From positions 9,011,650-9,075,649 of the forward strand of contig NW_002060945.1 in assembly GCF_000150275.1 (NCBI RefSeq): a stretch of DNA of 64,000 nt, written 5' to 3'. Both the position numbers and the translations under genes were made by a program. Shown here one piece after another: positions 1 through 13,107 of this stretch. The DNA comes from Trichoplax adhaerens (taxonomy: Eukaryota > Placozoa > Uniplacotomia > Trichoplacea > Trichoplacidae). Numbering within the stretch: the stretch's first letter is position 1; each line of letters opens with the position of its first letter. The notes below the pieces were generated by a model that ran no database searches, was not told where the DNA came from, and saw nothing but the letters and a program-made list of their open reading frames with translations.

Positions 1-3000
1 GCATATTCTCGCCAGCTCAGGAAATTGAACGAGAAAGTCGAGAAGCAAATGCAAAAAGACCAACTCAAGGGGAACGAGAATTAACCAAGAGAGCATTACG
101 GGATCCTTTCCCTTTGCGTAAAACAAGTAAGTACATGCATTGAAAAGGTTCATTCAACTCCCTTCATTTCTATTTTTAATTAATTTTCTCCCTTACTTTG
201 TTAACCATCGTAAATATTAATTAACAATGACAGTTGAATGTCATTAACATCGTTTGGTATTTCAATTTTATTGCTACCACTTGAATGGTAACTTTAGTGT
301 CGGAACCCGATGTGCAAAATATGAAAATGAAATCAAAGATGAAATCCCAATTGACTCGATGCTATCGTAAAACGCCTATAGGAAGTCCAGCTAGTCGTCG
401 TCGTGATATGTTTCGATCTACTCATTGTCGATCTTATAGTAGTAGTAATGAAGATGTAAATTATGAACCTCGTCGAAGACATTATCAATCATTTGAAGGT
501 ATAGTAACATTCTCATACTGAAATAAGTTCTCTAAATCAGTCCATCAGTAGGAAAGCTGTTGTTTAATCCTGATTTACGTTCATTAAAAAACAATTTAAA
601 CTCTTCATTTTAAGTCTACAAGTTTAATATCAGATCTCAAGTTTAGAACTACGTATTTTTTATATCAAAACTTTTCCTTTTGACCTAAAACGCGTCAAGT
701 CGTTGTTTTCTTTTTCATGGCAGTTATTGCATAGGCATCTATTAACTAATTAACTTGATAATTAAATCTCCGCTTCAGTATTTGGATTTTGCAATTAATT
801 CATCAGATAGCTAAAATACCTAATTTATCTATACTAGTACTGCTATTTCTTTGTCATTGTTGTATAGTAATGAAATTGAGCCCTCAATTAAATGTCCGTA
901 ACCCTAATATCGTGCCTTAAGTATAGAACTACATTTTTCTATATAAGCACTTTTCCTTTTGACCTAAAATACCTTTATATGATCGTTTTCGTTCGCTTTA
1001 AAGTAATCGTGTAGAGCATTTATTCTCTCATATATTTTTTTTAAAATGAACTTCCATACGTTGCGCAACTATTTTATTGGATAACTTTTAATCTATTGCT
1101 TGCGATCTTACTATTTATTTAATCAGTCACTGTAGTTAGTTCGATAGTTTCATATTTATTTATCAAGTCAATCTCGATAATTGATTATATTTCCCTTAAT
1201 CAACTTACTTACTTTAATCAGTCATTATAATGTAGCTTAATAATGGCATGTTTATGAAATTAGCAACTGATAATCAATTGGATTTTCCTTGATCGTCTTA
1301 TTTATTTCATTAACCATTATAATGTACCGTAATCATTCCATATTTATAAAATCAGCAACCTATAATCAATTTAATTTTTCTTGATAATATTTAGTTAATC
1401 GGTAATCACAATTTAGCTTGTTAGTTCGTATTTAGGGAATCAGCTATTGATAAAAAAATTAATTTTTTCTTGATCATATTAATTACTTCGTCATGAGCCG
1501 CAATTTAGCTCGATACTGCAATATTTATGGATTTATCACCAAGAATGGATTTTATTTTTCTTGATCATGTTAATCAATTGATTATTAACCATAATTTAGC
1601 GTGATAATTTCATATATATGGAATTCACCATCAGTAAATAGTTTGATTTTACAGTTCGCTAATTGAAATTATTTCATGAGAAGAATACTTTAATTAATTA
1701 GCTGTTGACTACTTTATCTGCAAGCATTACTTGGAGCTTAAGGTGATAAATTGGTCTACGATTTATTTTTACTCACTAGCATTAGATTTTCTCGTTATTA
1801 TACCAAATAGCTAAATATAAATTAAAGTATTAACGACATCTTGAATTGTTTATAATAGAGGATAGCAGAAGTGGCACAAGTAGCCCACTATTAGAGTCGA
1901 ATCCATCACCTACTGGGAGTAAGGTCTGTTAAAAAGTGAATTATAATCTAGATTGCAGATACAGTACTCCATTGCAGATTGTTTCGCTTAGGATCCTTGA
2001 TTTCAAGTACTATCTTTCATATCGCAAGGATTGATAATTCCCTATAATACTGACGTTTCTGCCTAATTTAGTTATCGTTTAATGATTGTGTTATTGGTTG
2101 CTAATTTTAGCGATATTTTAGATTTCTTGTCTATTAAGTTAGCAATAAGTCTAGGCTGAAGTCTCATTGGAGTTGCAAATTTTTGAGCTGTTCAATTTGT
2201 ATCTATTTAAATAGGAATCACTACATAATTTGAATATTAGTGGGCAAGATAAAGTTGCTGCAGCTGAATTACTATCCAGTGCAACACCACTTACATTGCC
2301 TTCATCTTCTATAACATATCCAACAACAACACCACATGGTAGGTTCCATATTTTAATAATTGCAACGGAGTTTTGAGCATAAAGACTGAACATATCCAGT
2401 ATTTACAATACTACAGAAAGGATAATCTCGTGGAAAAAACATTTATTATTTCATTTTGTTATTATATCAAGAATAAAGTTTTAATCAAGTTTTAGGAATA
2501 TAAATAATAGTAATAGAGTTATTACGATAATCGACAGTAGATAAATTTTTACGTAATATTGCCCCAAATAAAACGCTACGGTATCTAGCTGAAACCCGAA
2601 AAGCAATACTGCTAAGATTTACTTCTTGTCTCATAATCTGTCATTTAAAGATGTGATGCAATCTAGTAAGTGGCTATGGATGTAAGTTAGTAAGGAAATC
2701 TTACCGATTTGTTATAAATTATAAATAGAAAGAATTTAAAGATAAGGTGTCGATCCTTCATTATCCCACGTTGTTGATACTTTAATAATGGTATTAATCA
2801 TGTCAATATATTCATCTGCACCATTTATATCACTTTCCCAGTCTTAATACAGTATAATTTGATATAATACTAAGGTTATTAACAATTGCTAATTCGAATA
2901 AGTGAGAAAAGGTGTTATTCTACATTTAATGCACTTTGGACCGTATCTGCTATACATTTAGATACTTCAGCGTATAACTCATTTTGAATTTTCTTTTTCT

Positions 3001-6000
3001 ATTTCAAGCACAATTTGGCGTTGGGTATTCATTTCCGATCTCATCTGTACATCCTTCCCATATGCTAGGTGGTCTTGTTAATGTTGGAAACAACGTTAAT
3101 TTTACTGATAGTTCACAAGCTGCTCATTTTCCTCGACCTGTTGAACCAGTAACGGGAATACAATCACCTCATAATACACTATATAATTATCCTACGCCAC
3201 AAATGATAACATTAGGCGACGCAATGAAAGACAATTTACCGCCTAATTTTATTTCAACTAATGTTGGCTCGATGTCTACATCAACATCTGATAATCAACA
3301 ACCTTACCCTATTTCTAACTATATTTTACCTAATAATCCAGCTCTAAATCAGCAAATGCATCAGTTTTTACAACAGCAACAATCTCAACAGGTTGCTATC
3401 GTTTCAGTTTTTATATGCTAATATTATTAAATTAATCCATTCTAAAATTTGGCTTTTATCCTATGTTAATTGTAAAATTATCGTAGATGTTGATGTCGGA
3501 AATATTTATGCTATATAGATATTACTACAGCAGCAGCAACAACAACAGCAACATAAGCAACAGCAAATGTACTTTTTAGAGATGCAAAGGCAGCATCAAG
3601 AGAATATGAATAAAGCAGCCAGTGCTGTACAAATGCAAGGTAGTTTATTCTATTATTCTAATTTATTTCTGGTAAACATTATAATTGAAAAGAGAACAGT
3701 TGTAAAATGGTTGATGATAACTAGATAGTTCTTTAGAATACGATATAGCTTATATATATATTATTGCTAGGTGGATTTAACATATATATCCATTTTAAAA
3801 ATTATAAGTTATGACATAGATGAATATCTTAAGCTGTGCATTATTTTACTTTCAAAACACTGTAGCTGATCAAGAACGAGTGGAACAAGTACCTAATGTA
3901 GCTTATGTAACTATGCCTACCAGTGGTCTATCAGGTCAACAAATAACTGGCATTGCTTATGATAATATTATGCAAAAGCATATGTGTAAGTGTGAGAATC
4001 CAACAATTCATCGAGAATCAGGCGGTCGATTGCAGAGTATTTGGGCAAGACTAAGAGAAGTTGGAATACTTCGATATTGCGAAGTAATGATATCATATTT
4101 GTGTATAGTAACAAGCATAATATACTTATATCATTCAGGATATAACGTGTGAAAAAGATCGATAGCGTTATCATACATGCTCATTAATGGGGGCTATTGT
4201 CATTATTACTGTTATATTAATTTGCTATTAATTAATTTCAAAATCTATTATAGAAAATTAAAACACGAAAAGCGACTACACAAGAATTACAAACAGTTCA
4301 TAGGTCTGAATTAAAATAATAATTCTATGATAACTAATGAATACGAATAGTAGTAGTAGTGAATATCGTTATATTTTTACTCTAGTGAAAAGTATGTATC
4401 GTCCTATTTGGATAAAATGCAAGTAACTGCTAAAACAGATCATGATGAACTAGAAGGTAGGATATCATAACATAGATAGAATCTATATAATAAAATTCAT
4501 AATAGTTTATACAAGTCTTTCTGCTTGCCAATGGGAATATTACTAATTTTCATATTAATTCTTTTAATTGTACCTAGTGGATGTCACTGATGTATCGACA
4601 AATGATTTAAATTTAATCCGATTACCATGTGGTGGCTTAGGGGTAAGATTGGATGCAATATTAATGCTTTAATGATGAATTTAGTTAACTCTATCGAGAC
4701 TCAATTTTATTTCTCTAGATTGATAGTGAAACTGTATGGGATCCATGTCATACACCTAAGGCGGCTAGAATTGTATGATCATAAATTACACTATGTTATT
4801 TCACTTCTTGATTTACATTGACGAATTTGTTTATTCCAGGCTCGAGTCTTATGATATTAAGTATTGCCTTCTTATTTATTTTAGGCTGTTGGATGTGTCG
4901 TGGATCTAGCAACTAAAGTAGCCAGAGGAGAGCTACGGGTACTTAATAAATTTTGATCCAATTTAATGATATTCCATTTTAGTCTAATTTCAGCCATTTT
5001 AATTTTCTCTTAGAATGGCATGGCAATTGTTAGACCTCCAGGACATCATGCTGGACGTGATACAGCAATGTAAGGATTGAAAATAGTTTCAGATTTACCT
5101 TTATAAATCCTGTTGAGAAAGATAATTCCAAGACATTAAAATCTACTTGATGTAGGGGAAGCTGCTACTTCAATTCAATTGCAATTACGGCTAGCATTCT
5201 GAAGCAAAAATTGAACCTACGTAAAGTTTTAATATTTGATTGGGTAACTATAACAGCAATTAGAATTAGCGCTCCCTAAAATGATCACTACATTAGAAAT
5301 ATTGATTTCAAGATAATTATTATTATCTGAAATATTTATCTTATTTATTTTAAAGGATATTCATCATGGAAATGGCACACAGAATACATTTTATGAAGAT
5401 CCAAATGTTCTAACAATCTCAATACATCGATACGATAAAGGTTTATTTTTCCCTGGTACTGGTGCGATTACTGAGGTAGACAAACAGATATTAGAATATC
5501 TATTCTGTGAAACTTATTAAATCATGTTTAAGAGAGTTGCAGATAGTATGTAATCGTATCATACTCACGACTAGTTGTAATAATTTACAGGTAGGAAATG
5601 GATCTGGAACAGGCTTTAACGTCAACGTAGCATGGGATAGCGGATCAGGTAATATCATTTAGAAGATCATCAATTGCTAGATCATGTTATATATTAAAGC
5701 AATTTTATTATTTTCCAATTCTATTTAAATTGAAATAGATGTTAAAATGGGAGATCCAGAATATTTAGCGGCTTTTAGGTAAATTTTAACTATCGAATTT
5801 TTTGTTTTAAGCATACTACAAATGGATAACAGTAGTACATGCATTAAAATCGATGCTCACAAATCTACATAGTCTCATATCGGATATGTATATCTTTTAT
5901 ATAGATAAAAGCTGCTCACTTTAGTTGAAAAATGTACGTCTAATATTTCAATTTAAAATTTTATTTATTACGTAGATGTGTGGTACTACCTATTGCAAAG

Positions 6001-6769
6001 ATGTTCAGTCCTGATATAATCTTAGTATCAGCTGGTTTTAATGCAGTTGCGGGACAAGCTCATGAAAATTTTAATTATAGAGTATCTCCTGCATGTAAGT
6101 AAAGCATTTTAGTCTATAGGATCCTTATAACAAATTCTAATCTTCAATAGTTCTAATTACTGATGCTTTCTTTGATATCATGTAATATATATATTTTACA
6201 TATACCCATTTTGGAATTATGGCGGATATTCCTGACGTAAATCATTGGTATAACTATAGGTTTTGCAAATATGACAAGAAAATTAATAGAAAGCATCAAT
6301 AGCAAAATTGTACTAGCCTTGGAAGGAGGGTAATTATAATAGATATCTACCTAATTTAAGCTGCTTGTTTTGAGACAATATTTTATGAATGACAAATTAT
6401 TAAGTTAAAATTTTATCTATAAGGCACGATTTACCTGCGATTTGTGATGCCTCTGAAAGTTGTATGAGAGCACTACTATTAAGCGACCCCATGCCTGCTG
6501 TATCAAGCGAAGAACGAAATAAAGAGCCCAATCAGGCGGCTGTTAAGGTTTTAGAGAAAGTAATTCAGATTCAACAAGAACATTGGCCGCAGATTAAGCG
6601 AATGGCATCGTATACTAAATACTCGCAAAACGAGGCCGAACGGCATGAAAAAGAAGAAGTAGAAACAATATCTGCTTTAGCAGCTTTATCTATGGGTGTT
6701 ACAAGTGAGTTTGAAAATGTACTCATTCATTTATTACATTTAGATTTTAAAAATTATAAAGAGAACTAA
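1..6769 (+). CDS. HDAC4: Class IIa histone deacetylase (HDAC4/5/7/9 type), 5' end missing
   Basis: Exons (frame starts at base 3): 1-126, 298-498, 1859-1923, 2215-2338, 3009-3391, 3531-3639, 3866-4083, 4254-4303, 4386-4456, 4578-4642, 4719-4772, 4885-4938, 5014-5069, 5156-5243, 5356-5475, 5591-5648, 5739-5778, 5976-6094, 6260-6329, 6424-6769. All introns are GT-AG and the frame gives exactly 804 residues plus stop. Visible: PLRKTMSEPD across exons 1/2, matching the HDAC4 14-3-3/NLS site (RKTASEP); a glutamine-rich exon 6; a deacetylase domain from about residue 360 with structural-zinc residues (KHMCKC, RLPCGG), [26 protein letters not shown], and LEGGHD. The His in LEGGHD replaces the catalytic Tyr, which defines class IIa and implies weak intrinsic activity. 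The C-terminal [16 protein letters not shown] matches the export-signal region. Known role: signal-regulated nuclear corepressor of MEF2. The MEF2-binding N-terminus would be upstream. It belongs to the HDAC4/5/7/9 group; which vertebrate paralogue cannot be said. Confidence 0.95.
625..969 (+). repeat. Direct repeat pair in HDAC intron 2
   Basis: A segment of about 65 bp at 625-690 recurs at 905-969. Both start with TAATATC, both contain a TAGAACTAC core, and both end in an identical TTTTCCTTTTGACCTAAAA. The copies differ elsewhere by scattered substitutions and a small indel. They lie in the 1.36-kb intron between exons 2 and 3, just before the degenerate tandem array at 1119-1650. Function unknown. 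Confidence 0.6.
1119..1650 (+). repeat. Degenerate tandem array, about 90-bp units, in HDAC intron 2
   Basis: About six diverged units start near 1119, 1212, 1309, 1393, 1491 and 1581. Shared landmarks in order are a TTAATCAGT-like start, ATAATTTAGC, CATATTTATGGAAT, ATCAGCAAC/ATAATCAAT and TTTTTCTTGATCAT. Units are clearly related but heavily mutated, so the array is old. It lies wholly inside an intron and has no long open frame. Confidence 0.6.
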
Positions 6770-8940
6770 TCCGGAGCCATAAAATTATTTATTGATTTAT
6801 TTAACCGAAATCGTCAATATTTAACTTTGTGCTGGATTTATAGACTATTTAGATTATAATTAAATCGAGTACTTTTAATTTTTCATTAGATTATGCTCAT
6901 TAGTTTGGCTTTTCCTTCCGTTGAAAATATGGATATGTTTCTATAGTAAAATAAATATTTAAAAAAGTTGAGCACATTTAAGGATACAATATCTACTCGC
7001 TGCTGTCAACTTGATTTTTACCATTTCTATTGATTAAGAGATAATTTATTCCATTGCTTGATTACAACTGAAATGAAAGTGTTGATGATTCGTTTACTAT
7101 CATAGAGAAAGATTTTTGTTGTCGATATAAAAAGTTGGAAAACTTTGTAATAATATGACTAATATGTTTCAAATATGATAGAAAATTGTTTATGATGAAA
7201 AGTAATATAATATTGTACGAGCTTGCTAGGCATCATGAGTACGGCATAGCTTAAAAATTATAACAACAACTATTTGACGATAAGAGAAATTTATCACTGC
7301 CATCATCATAATCATATTATCGACGTTACAACCTTTGTTTAGTATAAAATGATCTGAGCTGCGATCTTATATCAGCTTCTCATTAAATTGCAGTATTTGA
7401 ATTATAATATTGTAGACATAATTCATACATTCCTAAACTATCCAAATAGTTTATTTAACCTACGTAGGTAAAGCTATATTATAAAGTTGAAAAATTCTAA
7501 GATTGAAATATCTGTTCCTTGCGATGGTCATAATGATAACTTTACAGAAAATTTGTTCTTGTTTGATATTAATGCGCGCTGATGTTGATTTTATATCTAT
7601 CATGAGAAATCACTTTTAACAAAAAAATATTGAATATAACAATCTTACTTAAACTATACTTATTTCATGGAATGATTACGTTGACTACTTCCATCCAACT
7701 TGTATTATCATAAATAATTTCTATTACAAAAAATATGTGTAAAAATTTACCGATGCATTGTCATGCATATAGCAGATGCTTTTGCAACACTGCAAAATTT
7801 CTCATTGCCATTTAGGCGAGAGAAAGAAATGTTTTCTCTCATTTTAATCATATTTTAATGTTGGTAAGAATCTTTGGAATTCATGGATAAAGATACAGAT
7901 TCGATTTTGTAGAAAATTCATGCAAATGCCGCTGAATAAGTTTGAAAGAGTTGTTCTTATAGTCTGTTAAGTTCTTTTGCCTTTGATTAAGATTACTACA
8001 GTATTAACTTTCAATTTCGTATAATAAATTAAACCTGTTTGAATAATTGTGATTTGCGTTAATATCGTTCTTATCATTGATGTCTAAATAATTGCTATAA
8101 CAGGTATTCCCTTCTAAACTACGATACTTATTTACATAGTAATAGCATACCATGGCGCTAGCATCCGCTACCGTAATATTTCTATAAAATATTTTTTAAA
8201 TTGTATCAAAGGAGTACGTTTGATCTTAAATTTATTTTACACGTGATAACCATTATTAAATGCACGGGTAATGAGCTTTTGCGTAAAAGTAGTTAATAGT
8301 CCTTATGTATATCTAGATAATCGCTAACTTTAATTTGTTATTAACTAAGCTATGCTTAGTTACTGATGATGTTTGCAGTATTGACCACTAGCTAATTTTC
8401 ATACAATGATATTAGTAGCTCGATAGATTAATGCCTACCTGCGTGCAATTGATAAGGATATACCGGTACTTCTTATGGTAGATATATTTTACGGTAGTTT
8501 GACTTGTAATAGATAAAAGCTCAAGATAGATAACTATAACAGAAGTTGTAGATATTAAAGACAGACCAGTTAGAAACTCATAGGGTATTTATTTGGAAAT
8601 GCTTAAATTAGAACAGTTTGATGGATAAAATATGGCAATAGAATGATGATATTAAATTTTGAGTAAAGAGTATTATTATTGTACTTCTTTTATCACAAAA
8701 TTAACTGAAAATGTTAGAATTTGAAATCATCATATAAGGATCATAAAGGAATATTAAGTATAATATGATACTGATTAGAAATACTGCAAATAAAAATTTG
8801 TAAGTTATTTTGTATTAGTTTATACCGCATAAATTTTTATAAGGTAGTAAAGTATCCTTAGCTGTTTATTCCTTCATCGTGAATTTATTAAGTTAAAAGC
8901 AATGACCTATCGTAAAAAATTGAATTAGATTTATTGGTAG
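6770..8940. other. Intergenic, 3' flank of HDAC
   Basis: AT-rich with no convincing coding frame on either strand. An AATAAA hexamer at 6950-6955, 181 bp past the HDAC stop, is the most likely polyadenylation signal. Nothing else recognised. Confidence 0.6.
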
Positions 8941-8993
8941 CGCGNGTTCCAAGTAGAGCTGAAGTTAGTGAAGATTCTGCTATAGCAGCTTGG
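8941..8993 (+). other. Possible exon fragment cut by the assembly gap
   Basis: After an AG at 8939-8940 the sequence stays open up to the gap and reads R-VPSRAEVSEDSAIAAW, which looks more protein-like than its surroundings. Its phase (two bases, then codons) would accept splicing from a GTGAGT donor at 6705 inside the last HDAC exon, so it could be part of an alternative HDAC C-terminus. It could equally be a piece of another gene or chance. The pyrimidine tract before the AG is poor and base 8945 is an N. Confidence 0.2.
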
Positions 8994-9043
8994 NNNNNNN
9001 NNNNNNNNNNNNNNNNNNNNNNNNNNNNNNNNNNNNNNNNNNN
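8994..9043. other. Assembly gap of 50 N
   Basis: Exactly 50 undetermined bases, probably a placeholder length. A further single N lies at 8945. The left edge contains CTATAGCAGC and the right edge begins TATAGCA, so the two contigs may share a short overlap. Confidence 0.98.
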
Positions 9044-11832
9044 TATAGCATTTCTTTAGCGTTAGCTATCAGATACCCGTGATGGTAAATACAAAATTGA
9101 ACCAACTCTATTTTTATGAATATTACTAAACTGTCGCGATAGAATTCCTGACTTTAATTAAAAAATAAAATTCTTTCATCGATCCCATGATCCCATTATC
9201 GTGCTAAAAATGTGTTCAAAATTTTACTTAGTCATGATTTATGAAAGACATATTTATAAAGACTCCATTTCTAACAACTCCGCATTTCTACTGTAGAAAT
9301 GTTGCAGATTCCGATTCTTTTGCGTTAGAAAAGAATAATAGCTAGCTAAATTAAAAATGATGGAAAGCAATAATGTTGTACGCAATAATTTCATATGATC
9401 ATTTTAACAAGAGTCAAACTTGTTTACGAGTAGAAGCAGGTGCTGAAGAAATTCCATTAATATTGCACTAGATTATTGTCTAATAGGATGTCACTTTTAA
9501 TACACAACTATTGTATTGGATAGCGTTCTAGCATTACATAATAAAAGTCACGCTTATATTGCTAATTTAAGCGTGAAAGATGATCCCATAGTGATGTCCA
9601 GCTGTCTATTGATCTTTTAAATTATTTCCGTATATAATTTTATGTATTTTATAATATTGCTTTCTATTGACTTTATTAGATACTATTGCAAATGAGAAAT
9701 TGCAATCCTACTTTAATAAAAAGGATTATACTGTATTAATAGTCTACTTTTTATTCCAAACAGAGAAAGTCTCGATTCAAATTGCTCAGGTTAATTTTTT
9801 ATAATAGCATAGTCTTAAAAAATAAAATAGACGTTTTTAATGGAAATAGATTGCAATTTTTGTTTTTTGGGATTATTTCCATTAATGAATGTATTTTGGT
9901 AGCCATATTTAAAACGGAAATTTGCTGTTTTAAATTGAATTAAAATAATAAGCTATCTCTTTCTTTTTCTATGCTGGCAAGATGTAAAAAATTTACTATA
10001 TCGTCAACTGCCGTAATAGATAAATGTTGACTGTACAATATCCTTCATTTATTTTACTTAGGTAATTTCTACTCAAATATCTTTACTTCGTTACTTTTTA
10101 CTGCATTAATAAACAACTAAATCGATATGTTACTTCATCATTGTAGCTACATTTATTAATAATTGAGTTCAGAATAATCATACAATGGAATAATGAACGT
10201 ATAATAGAGAAGTACCTTTTACGAGTCATATTTTAAATATTTTTTATATATGTTCAGTATGATTATATCGATATATACACATCTGGCATAGAGGATCTAT
10301 TCAATAGCCATTAACAATAGAGGTTATAGAATAACAAATTAGCTATATTCATTCGGGTAGCATTCATATGTTTACCTACTAAAAATTTTAAAGAATTAAT
10401 AAATAAACTGGGCTAGAATTGATTTTCTTTCAATACGTGGTAATCGCTATGTCTAATAGAATCAATAAAGATATAGCAAACTAACCATATCTATTAAAGT
10501 AATAATCATATACTGTAATTACTTGGTAAATTTTAAAGGATTAAAATAGAAAATGAGGTGTAATTAATTTTCTCAATATAAGGTAGCGCTGTATAAAATA
10601 GATACTGTCAAATAGACTCCAGATTAAAATAGAGTAGATTTAACACGAATTAACTATAAAATAGTCGGCATAAAGTTATTAAGATAATAATCAGTAAGCT
10701 TTAATTAATTCGAAATCGAGAAATTGCGAGAATTTTATATTGATACCAGAATTCTTCTGGTCATCCTAGCAGTAGTGATCAATAAATTGTTAGTTTTATC
10801 AAGGAATATCCTTTCTAGCATATCCTATCATGACTAGAAGCAAAACAAGAATAGGTTGATTACATTGATGAAGAATAACGGGGGAAATTTAATATTTTTA
10901 ATAGGTGATAGAGGAAATGAGCTACGGAAACATCTGTGCTTATTATACGAGATAAGAAAAGAACAGCAAACCTAATAAACAGGAAATAAATAATAGAAAG
11001 AACAAGTTATACAGAAATAACTCGAACATATAAATTCAAGAACAGAAAAATACTTGATAAGTATATCGAAATCAAATTATACTGATGGTTGATAGATAAA
11101 TCGTTAGGAAATGATTTCTTTTCTTTTCATATACGGCTTTCTTCGTTCACATAATCAAATCGTAATATGCACCAATAAGTCAATCCATAATTAACCGATA
11201 TTAATTAAAATAATCGAAATGGCTACTAAATATTACAGTACGACCTATAAAGTAGATGGTTGAATTATTACAATAAAATATTAGAACTTCTAATCATCAT
11301 TTATGCTAGTAGATTGTACATTCATAAAAGTTTAGTTGTTAGGCAAAAGAAATATAAGATCCTGTTATTTATCAAGTAAGCTAGCGACGGTTTAAGGAAC
11401 TGTTGAATAGGATGCAATTATAACTATACATGTTATTTAATTTAACAAATTATTGCGTATTCTTTGATTAGTATCTCGAACTACTTATCAGGATTAATTT
11501 CGCATGAAAACTGTAAATTTTTTCTAAAATTTTAACGGCAAAAACGATATAGACTTCTTCTGATGCATTAACGGTTAAATAAGGAACTCTATTTATTTAA
11601 AAAAAATAAGTCATTTTTATATCTTTTATCTATATTTGCGAGTAGCCGCATACTAATAAACAATATGGCAGTCGCGTATTCTTAGACCTAATTTTGTACC
11701 TAATTTTGTATCACTTTATGCTTTTGTCACGGTACGAACTACTGTGAAGAAATAGCTACCTAAATTTGGTGAATATAATATAGTGATAATACAACTAGTT
11801 ACTTACAATAGGAATTACTCTAATTATAAATG
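9044..11832. other. Intergenic, nothing recognised
   Basis: AT-rich sequence without an open frame of note, splice-bounded coding stretch, RNA gene or clear repeat. Only short hairpins are seen, for example CATTTCTA/TAGAAATG near 9290. Confidence 0.5.
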
Positions 11833-12155
11833 TGTTACAGTAAATTTAATGCTGTGCTGTAATGTGCATTGAAATGATTCTGTGAATGGACATGTTGTAG
11901 TCCGAATGTGAAAAATTAGTTAGGAGATGTTCTCACCGAAGTATTTTTATAAGATGACTCATGAATTTTAGCTGCTGTAGAAGGGTATATAAGCCTGTCA
12001 GATAGTTGAATAAAGTAGTTCTCAATTGTCTAGTTGAGTTTAACGTAGAATCAAAGGCGTCTAAATTCTTGTGAGTAGGGATACTGAATCCGCAGATTTT
12101 TAGAGATTTAGAGATTTATTTTACGTTATCCTTGTCACGAAGCTGGTTTGTGACA
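11833..12155 (+). repeat. Old LTR, left end of the decayed element
   Basis: About 323 bp, TG...CA ended. The last 30 bp (ACGTTATCCTTG..., GAAGCTGGTTTGTGACA) closely follow the 3' end of the LTR at 22232-22864, and the first 9 bp are identical to its start. It is shorter than that LTR, so U3 is either truncated or from a related subfamily. Flanking 5-mers AAATG and GCTTT do not match. Confidence 0.6.
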
Positions 12156-12257
12156 GCTTTATTTTAAAATACGTTAATGTACTTATATAACATGAGGTAG
12201 TCATGATCAAAAACGATCTGGCCTTTGAGCTATCTTATAAATTAGGTATCTAACTAA

Positions 12258-12280
12258 TTAAAAATAAAATAAAATAAAAT
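12258..12280 (+). repeat. (AAAAT)n microsatellite
   Basis: Four successive AAAAT units inside the decayed retroelement, flanked on both sides by the same TAGGTATCT word. Confidence 0.85.
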
Positions 12281-12454
12281 AGGTATCTTAGATAATCTTA
12301 ACATAAATGAATGATTCCCAAGCAATAAAAGAAATTCGTTTTCTGTTACCCATGGTTTTACATATGACTGAAAATAAAAAAGCACATTTTAGTGATTCCG
12401 TTATTTACAAGAGTAGAAACAAGCTTGGAGAAATATAAAGCCAGATAAAATTGT

Positions 12455-12720
12455 CCCTTCATAGACAATAAACGAATTAAAGCCAAGGATTTTAATCTTA
12501 TACTGCCTTTGTCAATGACTTGATTTATGCTCATTCAGGTTGGCGATGAATGGAAAACCATCCTACGTGTATCATAAATTCAGCCGTGAGACTATGATTC
12601 TGAATAGAATAATGTACAGAGATCTCTTTTTACTGTATTAAGGGTTTCGATGACTTCGCTATTAAGGTATCAAAAATTTTTCTGCCTTGTTTTACTCAGA
12701 GTGTTAATTTGATAAATAAG
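12455..12720 (+). pseudogene. Frameshifted reverse-transcriptase fragment
   Basis: One frame reads QVGDEWKTILRVS before a stop. This matches the conserved gypsy RT stretch around 'GDEWKT.FRT'. Just upstream, in other frames, are AKDFNLIL and DLIYAH, in the place of the family's 'AKIFTKLDLR.AYH' block. Downstream NRIMYRDLFLLY resembles the region before the YLDD box. Several stops and frameshifts separate these pieces, so no product is possible. Assignment rests on remembered family motifs. Confidence 0.55.
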
Positions 12721-13107
12721 CTATTGAATGCTACTTGTGTTCTTGCTAATCTAAATATACAGTATTACCTATATATATTTTCGAAATTTTATCTTATAAT
12801 TAAGTTAGCTGACAAGTCTGAACAAGCGAATGGTTGGCAATATGGATTTATAATTAAATGCACAAGAAAGTAATTTTGACTTCGTGCTTTATAAAATCTG
12901 ACGAGCTAACCATGATGAGCACATTCGTAAAGCAAAATAATAGAGCGAATAATCTTAAAAGAATCTTCGATTTTTGTCAGTAATATGAAGGAAATATTTG
13001 ATATTAGCTGATTTGATGGTATTGTTATTCTCATGAGGTAGCGGCAGGTAGAATTAATCCTGTAACTCATTGCAAGGTTTCAAAGTAATATTATTAATCA
13101 GGGCTCG

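Noticed and set aside
2151-2393. 80-codon minus-strand open frame
   Set aside because: It overlaps HDAC exon 4 (2215-2338) on the opposite strand; the plus-strand exon fits the gene's frame and splice phases.
4627-4821. 64-codon plus-strand open frame starting MWWLRGKIG
   Set aside because: It reads the end of HDAC exon 10, an intron and exon 11 in a wrong frame; the spliced frame gives the conserved RLPCGG and zinc-site sequence.
12105-12120. AGATTTTTAGAGATTTAGAGATTTATT as a CRISPR-like or satellite repeat
   Set aside because: Only two to three short adjacent copies inside an old LTR; simple slippage suffices.
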